Assembly: GCA_030611415.1 (NCBI GenBank)
Contig: JAUWPW010000004.1
Span: 1 to 48,565, forward strand
Source: Candidatus Bipolaricaulota bacterium
GTDB lineage: Bacteria; Bipolaricaulota; Bipolaricaulia; UBA7950; UBA9294
Direction of reading: 5' to 3'
DNA length: 48,565 nucleotides
Part shown: piece by piece, positions 1 through 8,200 of the stretch
How positions within the stretch are numbered: position 1 is the first letter of the stretch
Layout: each line of letters starts with the position of its first letter
The notes under the pieces: generated by a model
Told to the model about the DNA's origin: nothing
The model's database searches: none
Seen by the model: the letters and a program-made list of their open reading frames with translations, nothing else
Made by a program: the position numbers and the translations under genes

Positions 1-2
1 TG

Positions 3-653
3 CTTGATCTATGGGTAGAGGCGTGGCGGAAGAGTCACGCCCAAGGCGAGGTATACATCGTGCGATATGCCGATGACTGGGTGATGGGGTTTGAGTACCA
101 CGGTGATGCAGAAGCGTTTCACCATGTATTGGGAAAACAGATGCAGAGCTTTGGACTTAAGCTAAACGCACAGAAGACTCGTTTACTAGAGTTTGGCCGT
201 TTTGCCATGGATAACCGAGCAAAGCGGGGCGAGGGAAAGCCGGAGACCTTTGAGTTTCTTGGGTTTACTCATATCTGTGCGCGCCGTCGCAAAGACAAGG
301 ATTTTATCGTATGGAGGAAGTCAATCGCCAAGCGACTGCGGATGAAGGTTAAACAGGTCAAAGAGGAGCTGGAGCACAGACGGCACGACCCAGTATCCCA
401 ACAGGGTAGATGGGTTTGTAGTGTCGTACGTGGGTACTTTAATTACCATGCAGTGCCGGGCAACATCTATGCCTTAGGACAGTTTCATAAGCAGGTAGGT
501 CGGGCATGGCTGCACGCTCTCCGGCGACGAAGTCAGAAAGGTCGAAGATTGACCTGGGCACGGTTGCAAAAGCTTCTAGACACATGGCTACCGCGGCCGC
601 GGATACTACACCCCTATCCTAATCAACGTCTTCGCGTTACAAACCCGAGGTAG
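3..653 (+). CDS. Group II intron-encoded reverse transcriptase/maturase, C-terminal part (runs off left edge)
   Basis: Open frame from base 3; YADD catalytic motif, 'FEFLGFTH' and maturase-type C-terminus; followed by a D5/D6-like RNA. Confidence 0.88.
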   Translation, partial: LDLWVEAWRKSHAQGEVYIVRYADDWVMGFEYHGDAEAFHHVLGKQMQSFGLKLNAQKTRLLEFGRFAMDNRAKRGEGKPETFEFLGFTHICARRRKDKDFIVWRKSIAKRLRMKVKQVKEELEHRRHDPVSQQGRWVCSVVRGYFNYHAVPGNIYALGQFHKQVGRAWLHALRRRSQKGRRLTWARLQKLLDTWLPRPRILHPYPNQRLRVTNPR

Positions 654-727
654 GAGCCGGATGAGCGTAATTCCTCACGTCCGGATCTGTGCGGGGGGCG
701 CCCAGCAATGGGTGTCCCTACCGCGAC
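654..727 (+). ncRNA. Group II intron domains V and VI (3' end of intron)
   Basis: GAGCCGGATGAG-CGTAATTC-CTCACGTCCGGATC folds as a D5 hairpin with a 2-nt CG bulge; then a GCGGGGGGCGCCCA/TGGGTGTCCCTACCGC D6-like hairpin. Confidence 0.75.
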
Positions 728-738
728 GACACAAAGCC

Positions 739-759
739 AGTCCAAAGTCCAACGTCCAA
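739..759. repeat. Heptamer tandem array (AGTCCAA)x3, degenerate
   Basis: AGTCCAA AGTCCAA CGTCCAA in register. Confidence 0.75.
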
Positions 760-796
760 AGCCTGAAAGCAGGTGAACACAGGAGAGGTTACAGCA

Positions 797-850
797 ATTA
801 AGAGGTTTGAAGATATCGAGGCATGGAAAGCCGCTCGAACAATCAATTAA
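797..850 (+). pseudogene. Fragment of a four-helix-bundle (S23/23S rRNA-intervening-sequence-type) protein gene
   Basis: Frame encodes IKRFEDIEAWKAARTIN*, resembling the N-terminal signature of this family, then runs into a CCGCAGAG repeat. Confidence 0.6.
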
Positions 851-942
851 CCGCAGAGAAGAGCAAAATGATGGGTTAGAGGCAAAGACATCTTACTCCA
901 CTACAAACAAAGACATTTAACCGCAGAGGGCGCAGGGGAAAC
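851..942. repeat. Composite CCGCAGAG...GCAAAGACATCT...CATTTAACCGCAGAGGGCGCAGGGG element
   Basis: Matches a related block at 44303-44424. Confidence 0.65.
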
Positions 943-952
943 CGGAAAAGAA

Positions 953-1010
953 AGTTATTAGTTTTCAGTTATCAGAAAAAGAAGTTATCAGCTTTCAGTC
1001 CTCAGTAATC
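953..1010. repeat. Heptamer array, unit AGTTATC-like
   Basis: AGTTATT AGTTTTC AGTTATC ... AGTTATC AGCTTTC AGTCCTC AGTAATC. Confidence 0.8.
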
Positions 1011-1030
1011 AGTTCCTTGTCTTTCATGCA

Positions 1031-1058
1031 TCACGGATCACCCATTACTCATCACTGT
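1031..1058. repeat. Heptamer array, unit TCACCCA-like
   Basis: TCACGGA TCACCCA TTACTCA TCACTGT. Confidence 0.75.
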
Positions 1059-1069
1059 TCGTCGACATC

Positions 1070-1163
1070 TGGATGCCGGATCAAGTCCGGCATGACGGTA
1101 TGCGTCGTCATTCCGGCGGATCCCGGATCGGGGTCCAGAGCAGGGCCCGGAATCCAATGTGAT
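1070..1163. repeat. Dispersed palindromic repeats of CCGGAATGACG type
   Basis: GGATGCCGGATCAAGTCCGGCATGACGG and CGTCATTCCGGCGGATCCCGGATCGGGGTCCAGAGCAGGGCCCGGAATCCA; related copy at 44538-44570. Confidence 0.65.
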
Positions 1164-1207
1164 GGTGCCTCCACGTTACCCACTACACGTCACTCTTCAC
1201 CGTTTTT

Positions 1208-1274
1208 CGACTCCCGACTGTCTTTTCACCCGTCACCCATTACCGTCTTTCGACGTTGGACATTGGACGTTGGA
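1208..1274. repeat. Three adjacent heptamer arrays with different units (CGACTCC; TCACCCG; CGTTGGA)
   Basis: CGACTCC CGACTGT; TCACCCG TCACCCA TTACCGT; CGTTGGA CATTGGA CGTTGGA. Confidence 0.8.
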
Positions 1275-1288
1275 CTTGTTTTCCCCCC

Positions 1289-1361
1289 ATTTAACCAATC
1301 AACTATTTAACTTGCCTTTGCCTTTCCCGTTCTCCCACTTAACTAGTCAACTACTCAACTG
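1289..1361. repeat. Two octamer arrays (ATTTAACC-like; CTTAACTA-like)
   Basis: ATTTAACC AATCAACT ATTTAACT; CTTAACTA GTCAACTA CTCAACTG. Confidence 0.75.
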
Positions 1362-1369
1362 GTTTTGGC

Positions 1370-1390
1370 TGCTGACTGCCGACTCCCGAC
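1370..1390. repeat. Heptamer array, unit TGCCGAC-like
   Basis: TGCTGAC TGCCGAC TCCCGAC. Confidence 0.75.
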
Positions 1391-1400
1391 TGGGTTTTCA

Positions 1401-1435
1401 CTCACCACCTACCACCTACCACTTACCACTCACCG
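1401..1435. repeat. Heptamer array, unit CCTACCA-like
   Basis: CTCACCA CCTACCA CCTACCA CTTACCA CTCACCG. Confidence 0.85.
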
Positions 1436-1562
1436 TTTTTCGACGTTGGACTCATAGGAACTATACTCACGCATTGAGGGTTAGTAGGACGCTTGCCGTA
1501 GAGGATAGGATGGCTTTGCGGTAGACTTATGACGGATGTGGAATTGGTGAGGAGGGATTGCA

Positions 1563-1586
1563 GTGAGACTTAAGCTTGCATCATGA
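1563..1586 (+). CDS. Possible 7-codon leader minicistron (VRLKLAS*) overlapping the next start codon
   Basis: GGAGGG (1551-1556) lies 6 nt upstream of GTG 1563; TGA stop overlaps ATG 1583 as ATGA. Confidence 0.35.
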   Translation: MRLKLAS

Positions 1587-3142
1587 CAGCTTCACTTAAC
1601 ATCAGTCAGGATTTGACGCTCGGTCTGGAGGATATTATCGGGCAATGTGTTGCCATTCTTGGCATACGCGGTTCGGGAAAATCGAATACCGCGGGCGTTA
1701 TCTTTGAGGAACTCCTGAGGAACAATTATCCGCTCTCCATTATCGACATTGACGGCGAGTACTTCGGTTTGAAGGAGAATTATGAGGTTCTTGTCGTTGG
1801 ACGAGGGGAAGGGGTTGAGATAGAGGTTGATACTGATTGTGCTGAGGAGATAGCGCGGATTAGCCTGGAGAAGAATGTCCCCGTTGTGCTTGACCTAAGT
1901 ACGTTTCTTTCTGAGGAGCGCAGCCTGTTCCTGAAAGAGTATCTATCTTCTCTCTGGACGTTGGCCGGTCGTCTTCGCCGTCCCTACATTATCGGTATTG
2001 AGGAGGCGCATGAGTTTATCCCCCAAGGAGTGAGATCGGAGTTGAAAGAGTTGATCGCTCGAATTGCTCTTCGCGGTCGCAAGCGCGGACTAGGGGCAAT
2101 TATCGTTTCCCAGCGTAGCGCCAAGGTGGATAAGGATGTGCTTAGTCAGGCAGGTATGCTGTTTCTTCATCGGGTTGTACACGAAGCGGACATGCGTGTG
2201 TATGGTGAGCTTCTTCCTTGGCGAAAGAGCGAAGTAAAGGAGGTTGTTTCCGCGCTCAATACAGGCGAGTGTGTATACGTAAATGGGGATAAGGTAGTTC
2301 CTGTATATGTACGAGAAAGAGAAACCTTTCACGCTGGATTTACGCCATCCCTGCAGGTGGTGGTTACACCGGAGTTAAAGCAGGTGAGCCAATCGATTAT
2401 CGAGGCGATTGAACGGGCAAAGGATGGGCAGGGAAAGAAGTCACGGCTTGCTAGACTGCAGGAGCGCGTAGGGCAGTTGGAGGCATTGTTGACAGAGAGA
2501 GACAAGAAGATCGGCGAATTAGAGGACATAGCACGTACCCTTGGCTATATCAAGGTGGAAGCTGTAGCGCCATCTGTACAGAACGTTTCTGAAGCAATCG
2601 TTCACGCCGCAGAGGGGAATATCAAAGATCACGGAGAGGAAAGACTGTCAATCAAACCCATTGATCGCCAAGTATTGAGCGGAGCCCTTGATTCTTGGAG
2701 CGAGAAGGAGTTTGTTCAAGATGGTAGACCGATCATTGATATTGACTCACCGCCTAGTCACGATCAGCTTCCTCGGGCGGTGAGGAGACATATCAGCCGT
2801 ATCGTCTCGCGGTTAGAAAAGCGACCACTTCTCGAGAGGCGTCTTGTCGCGTTTCTTATTGGTCATACGCCTATCTCTTACTCAGTTAAGCAGATCGCTG
2901 CATGGACTGACTGCGCTGAAGCAGTAATTGTTGATAGCCCTCCCCGAGACTTGCTCGATGCAGGAATTGTCGTAACTGAACGACGATCGGATGGAATCTA
3001 CTACCGTGGCAATCTGAAGGCGTTTGTTATGCGGGAATTCGCTGTCTATCGACCGGATATTGGAGAACATGAGCTTCATCTGGTTACGCAAGCGCTTTGT
3101 GATCGTCTAGCTTCCCTGGTGGGTGAAACTGTCCGAACGTAA
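1583..3142 (+). CDS. HerA/DUF87-like ATPase with C-terminal coiled-coil region
   Basis: Walker A GIRGSGKSN, Walker B-like IIGIEEAHEF, GAIIVSQR; 519 aa. Confidence 0.8.
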   Translation: MTASLNISQDLTLGLEDIIGQCVAILGIRGSGKSNTAGVIFEELLRNNYPLSIIDIDGEYFGLKENYEVLVVGRGEGVEIEVDTDCAEEIARISLEKNVPVVLDLSTFLSEERSLFLKEYLSSLWTLAGRLRRPYIIGIEEAHEFIPQGVRSELKELIARIALRGRKRGLGAIIVSQRSAKVDKDVLSQAGMLFLHRVVHEADMRVYGELLPWRKSEVKEVVSALNTGECVYVNGDKVVPVYVRERETFHAGFTPSLQVVVTPELKQVSQSIIEAIERAKDGQGKKSRLARLQERVGQLEALLTERDKKIGELEDIARTLGYIKVEAVAPSVQNVSEAIVHAAEGNIKDHGEERLSIKPIDRQVLSGALDSWSEKEFVQDGRPIIDIDSPPSHDQLPRAVRRHISRIVSRLEKRPLLERRLVAFLIGHTPISYSVKQIAAWTDCAEAVIVDSPPRDLLDAGIVVTERRSDGIYYRGNLKAFVMREFAVYRPDIGEHELHLVTQALCDRLASLVGETVRT

Positions 3143-3147
3143 ATAGT

Positions 3148-3163
3148 TTATATGTACATATAA
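3148..3163. promoter_or_regulatory. 16-bp perfect palindrome TTATATGTACATATAA
   Basis: Direct reading, intergenic. Confidence 0.6.
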
Positions 3164-3170
3164 TTGCGTT

Positions 3171-3204
3171 GCCCATTGATCAATGGGCTCTTTTCTGCTA
3201 GAAT
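3171..3204 (+). promoter_or_regulatory. Promoter for hpf with -35 inside an 18-bp perfect palindrome (possible operator or terminator)
   Basis: GCCCATTGATCAATGGGC; TTGATC (3176-3181) N17 TAGAAT (3199-3204). Confidence 0.5.
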
Positions 3205-3228
3205 TCTATTGGTGAAAGGGAGGGGAGA

Positions 3229-3744
3229 TTGAAGATAAAGATTGCGGAGCGGCATGCGGTGCTAAGTGATTCCTTGCGGTCCTATATCCGGCACAAGACA
3301 GAAGGGTTGAGCCGGTTTTACGACCGTATCATAAGTATTGATGTTATCTTATCAGTGGAAAAGGAGCGGCAAATTGCTGATTTTCACGCCCATCTCACCA
3401 ATAAGAAACTCATTAATGCTCACGAGGAAAGCGCTGATATGTATGCCTCGATTGACGCAGCGCTAGATCACTTGAAGCGGCAACTTGTCAAGCGCAAGGA
3501 TCAGCTTAGAGGTAAACCGTTCAGTGAACCTTCTTTGTCCAAGGAGGCGGAAAAGCCTGATCACAAGAAAATACTCCGCACTGATATCTATTTCCACAAA
3601 CCCATGAGCCTTGAAGAAGCCGTTTTGCAGCTGGAGGCGATCGAGAAGAATTTCCTGGTGTTTGTCAATGCTGATGATGATAAGGTGAGCATTCTTTATC
3701 ACAGGCGTGATGGCAACTATGGCCTGATTGAGCCAAAACGATAG
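3229..3744 (+). CDS. hpf: Ribosome hibernation promoting factor, long form (TTG start)
   Basis: N-terminal S30AE/HPF-like domain and C-terminal dimerisation-like domain (DIYFHKPMSLEEAVLQLE...FLVFVNADDDKVSILYHRRDGNYGLIEP). Confidence 0.88.
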   Translation: MKIKIAERHAVLSDSLRSYIRHKTEGLSRFYDRIISIDVILSVEKERQIADFHAHLTNKKLINAHEESADMYASIDAALDHLKRQLVKRKDQLRGKPFSEPSLSKEAEKPDHKKILRTDIYFHKPMSLEEAVLQLEAIEKNFLVFVNADDDKVSILYHRRDGNYGLIEPKR

Positions 3745-3752
3745 GTGAGGAA

Positions 3753-4829
3753 TTGCAGCGCAAAAAAATGAAAGCTTTGTCGTTGTTTTCTGGGAGCCTT
3801 GCCAGCCGTATAGCAGCTAGATTAGTTGAGCATTTCCCAAATGTAGAAGAGATAGCGCTTCTTTATTTTCGGTGTCCATATTTTGGGGGATATGAGAGAA
3901 TTCGTGAGATCGTCAAAGAAGAGTGGCCTGGAGTGTATTTCCGCACGCAATCACTGAAAAAGGAATACCGTCGATTAGCGAATATCGGCCCTGCAGGATG
4001 TTTTTCGCTTAGGAGCGCTTGTCTCAGTTGTCGCACGATTATGCTATCGCATGCCATTCACTACATGGAACGAATAGGGGCGGATTTTGTTGTCACTGGG
4101 GAATTGATGGGTAAGAATGGGCTTTTTGAGAGAGAAATGCTACAAATTGAGCAAGCTTTGGGAATAAGCGGTCTTATCTTGCGCCCACTTTCGGCGCGTC
4201 TCTTGCCCGTAACTAAGGCGGAGCGTGTGGGCAAGATCGATCGAAATGTTCTGGGTAGATTAACCGTGGATGACAGTGCTGAGTTGGCCAACATTGGTGC
4301 TCGCCTTGGCCTTTTGAGCGGTGATGGATTACCAGCTGAAGTACGTTGTAAGCTGACCTCTCGTCAATTTGGTACGCGATTAGAAGATCTATTAGGAGAG
4401 AGAGGGTTCAATATAAGCTCTTTGAAACTGCTAGATTTTGCTCTTTACTACAAGGTTCCTCCGGATGTGAAGATTGTTGTAGCAAAGGATGAGGAAGAGA
4501 AACGAATGCTGCAGAACTTCTTCCTGCCGCATGATTTACGGGTATACCTTCCTATTCATGGCGGTTCGATGACACTTGTGCGTGCTAATTGGGCGACGAA
4601 ATCACAGGCCGAAACAGAAGAAATCATTGAATTTGCGAGCAGAATCACTGTTACTCATAGTGAAACCGTCAGACGGTCTAGTATGCAGGTGAATTACCGC
4701 TTTGAGAATGACGATGAGACGCTACAGTTAAATGTGTTTCCATTTTCATCCGAGAGGGAGATCTGTAATTACTGCTGTGTTCCTGTTGCCCCTTACGCAA
4801 GTTCTAGCGAGAGCTTGGTTCGGTCTTGA
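3753..4829 (+). CDS. PP-loop/ThiI-MnmA-like tRNA thiolation-type protein with degenerate PP-loop
   Basis: FSGSLASRIAARLV where SGGxDS is expected; ACLSCRTIMLSHA; TGELMGKNG...LILRPLSARLLP. Confidence 0.6.
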   Translation: MQRKKMKALSLFSGSLASRIAARLVEHFPNVEEIALLYFRCPYFGGYERIREIVKEEWPGVYFRTQSLKKEYRRLANIGPAGCFSLRSACLSCRTIMLSHAIHYMERIGADFVVTGELMGKNGLFEREMLQIEQALGISGLILRPLSARLLPVTKAERVGKIDRNVLGRLTVDDSAELANIGARLGLLSGDGLPAEVRCKLTSRQFGTRLEDLLGERGFNISSLKLLDFALYYKVPPDVKIVVAKDEEEKRMLQNFFLPHDLRVYLPIHGGSMTLVRANWATKSQAETEEIIEFASRITVTHSETVRRSSMQVNYRFENDDETLQLNVFPFSSEREICNYCCVPVAPYASSSESLVRS

Positions 4830-4953
4830 AAAAATGTCTGTTCGCGCTATACTCTTTTTGGAAGGTCAAAATAGTTGACAGAGCTACATTTAATGTAAAT
4901 ACATAAGGGTTTGAATAAGGAATGATCCCCAATCAGGTGGAGGTGGGGAAGGT

Positions 4954-5169
4954 ATGCCTATTTATCGTTATGAATGCAAGGACTGTGGGACGGTTTTCAA
5001 GGTCTTTCGTCGAAATGGGAACGGTAGTCTTGTTGAATGTCCTCACTGTAACAGCCGGATAACCAAACAGTTACTACCTCGCATTGGTGTCATTTATAAA
5101 GGGAACGGGTATTATAGGACCGATTATCAGAACAAGAAACAGACATCTTCAGACAAGACCAAAGAGTAG
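4954..5169 (+). CDS. FmdB-family zinc ribbon protein
   Basis: MPIYRYECKDCGTVFKV...CPHCNS. Confidence 0.85.
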   Translation: MPIYRYECKDCGTVFKVFRRNGNGSLVECPHCNSRITKQLLPRIGVIYKGNGYYRTDYQNKKQTSSDKTKE

Positions 5170-5298
5170 GTTATTGATCTCCCTTGATTCTCATGACTTG
5201 TGGACAGTGGATGCAAGGGACTAGCTGTTTGGTCTGCCGGAAAACTATTGATGACAAGTTGGATGATTTGTCCCGTTTTAGAGAGCACACTATGAGAG

Positions 5299-8200
5299 GT
5301 GAATTCATTGATTTCTGGTGATGATATTAAGCGGATAAAGCTCCAGCTTGCACCTGCATCTGTAGTGATTGGTTGGTCGCATGGTGAGATCACCCAGTCG
5401 GAGACGATTAACTACCGTACTCACAAACCTGAACGAGGTGGCTTATACGCAGAGGAGATCTTCGGCCCGGAGAGCGATTATGAATGTGCCTGTGGGAAGT
5501 ATAAGGGCAAGAAGTACGAGGGAATCACCTGCGAGAAGTGCCACGTACTAGTTACCGACTCCTCTGTGCGACGGGTAAATATGGCGCATATCTCGCTCGC
5601 CAGTCCAGTGATTCATTTCTGGTTCTTGAAGGGAGTCTCTAGCCTGCTGAATCGCCTCCTCGGGATGAAGAAGAAGGAACTGCAGCGAATTGCCTACTAC
5701 GAAACCGAGCCATCTGAGCAAATGCTCTATATAGTGACTACTTCGGAGTGTAAAGAGATTCACTGCGGAGAAACGCTTTATGAATCTGAATATGGCATTC
5801 TTGCTAATGCGTTCCCATTTTCAGTTGAGCCGGCTTACTATGTAGAAGAAGCGCCACGAGTTCTGGCTGATGAGGGCGGGAAGGTCATGATAGAGGAGCG
5901 TCATCTTACTAACGGTGAGAAGATAAGCGCGGTAGTTATCGGAAGCCAGGAATATCCAATCATTGGGGATATTGACTTGTTGGTGGAGGAAGGGGATAAG
6001 GCTTCAGCGGAAACTGTGATTGCCGAGAGACCGGTAGATGAGGTATGTTCCGAGACTGGTTTCGAGATGCTTAGCGTTCGCTATGGGGCAGCTATCAAGG
6101 GCGAGAAGATCGTGGAATTTGTTGATAGCTTGACTTTCCTTGTGACGCGAGTGAAGGATCCGGCAGTACCCCTCAAGATCGGTGATCGCTTGACCTACCT
6201 GGAAAAACGTGCCTATGAGAGAGTCTATCCAGATGGATTTGTTGCCATGACAGGAGCTGCTGGGATCAAGGGGTTGCTTAAAAGCCTTGATCTCGATGAG
6301 TTACATCGCTCCTTGAACGATGAGCTGCAAAGTAGTGTTGCTGTCGGTAATCGACGGCGATTGGTGAGGCGGCTGGAAGTAGTTGATCAGCTGCGTGGTT
6401 CAGGCAACAATCCACAGGATATGGTCCTTGACGTGGTTCCAGTGCTTCCTCCGGCATTGAGACCGATGATTCAGCTTGAGGGAGGAAGGTTTGCCACTAC
6501 CGATGTGAATGATCTATACCGTCGGATCATAAATAGAAATAACCGCCTTAAGAAGTTGATTGATATGGGCGCGCCGGAAGTGATCTTGCGCAATGAGCGA
6601 AGAATGCTCCAGGAGGCCGTTGATGCCCTGATCCATAATGAGAAGAAGGAAACTCCAATTCGCGGGCGTGATAACCGGCCGCTGAAGTCGCTTTCGGAAC
6701 GAATTCATGGTAAGCATGGTCGACTGAGGCGCAACCTTCTTGGGCGGCGAGTTGATTATTCGGGACGAGCCGTGATAGTAGTGGATCCTAAACTAAGGCT
6801 CGGACAGTGTGGTCTTCCTAAGAAGATGGCCCTCGAGCTGTTCAAACCCTTCATTCTTCACAATCTGGAATCAACCACCTTCTCTGATTTTGACGAGATT
6901 AAGAACAAGGCGCTTCGTGGTAAGATGCCAGAGGTGTGGGACATCCTTGAGAAGTTGGTGAAAACTCATCCTGTTTTGCTGAATCGTGCGCCGACATTAC
7001 ACCGGCTTTCTATCCAAGCGTTTGAGCCAGTTCTTGTCGATGGACAGGCCATACATATTCACCCCTTGGTTTGCCAACCGTACAATGCTGATTTTGATGG
7101 GGATCAGATGGCGGTTCATCTTCCTCTTTCTCCAGAAGCCATTGCAGAAGCACGAGAACTGATGGCAGCGCCTCGTAACATACTTTCGCCGGCTAACGGT
7201 GAGCCGCTAAGCCTCCCCACTCAAGACCCAGTCTTTGCCTACTATTATTTGACTGTTGTTGACCCGGAGGGTAAGGGTACGGGAAAATCCTTTCGAGATA
7301 TCATAGAAGCCAGGCGAGCGTGCGAGGAAGGAATAGTTGATCTTCATAGCAGGATCAAGATTAGGATGAATGGAAGGATAGTGGACACAACGCTTGGGCG
7401 CGCTGAGATGAATCTTTGCCTTCCGGAGGAAATACGTAACTACGATCGCGTAGTGGATCGGCGTGTAGTTAAGGAGATAGTCAAAGAGTGTTACCATCGT
7501 TTTGGCTGGGAGAGAACGGCCGAGCTTCTTGATCGCCTTAAGGACCTCGGATTCAAGTACGCTACCAAAGCAGGGCTTACGATTTCACTAAAGGATTGTC
7601 TAATTCCTGAAGAAAAGGAAGGAATCATAAAGCGTGCGTATGCGATAATACGACGAATCAACAGGCTTTACGAATTAGGCTTAGCTACCGAGGAAGAGCG
7701 TGCCAGGACTGTTATCCGCATTTGGCGTAGAACGGTTGACGAAGTTGAGGATGCAACAATGGAAAATCTTCGCCGCCATCTGTTCAATCCTCTTTACGGT
7801 ATTGTTATTTCAGGTGCGCGAGGTGGGCCTGATCAGGTGAAACAGCTGTGTGGGATGCGAGGACCTATGGCTGGCCCATCAGGTGAGATCATTGAGATGC
7901 CAGTTATTTCTAACTTCCGTGAGGGGTTGGATATGATGGAGTATTTTATCTCTACGCATGGTGGCCGTAAAGGTGCTGCTGATACTGCATTGAAGACAGC
8001 CAATTCTGGTTATTTGACTCGCCGTCTAGTTGATGCTTCTTCCGATACTGTTGTGGAGGAAATAGATTGTGGAACCGCGCAAGGTATTGAGGTTAACCCG
8101 TTGCGATTTAGTAAGACCGAGATCATGGAGACAATTGAAGAGCGAATATATGGGCGTGTAGCCAGTAGGCCTATTGTTGACCCAGCTACAGGGGAGATAA

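Noticed and set aside
953-1435. CRISPR array
   Set aside because: Units are 7-8 nt with no spacer-repeat alternation and no cas genes.
1017-1524. ORFs 1017-1310 and 1159-1524 (+)
   Set aside because: They run through heptamer/octamer arrays and palindromic repeats; composition is driven by repeats and no domain-like sequence is visible.
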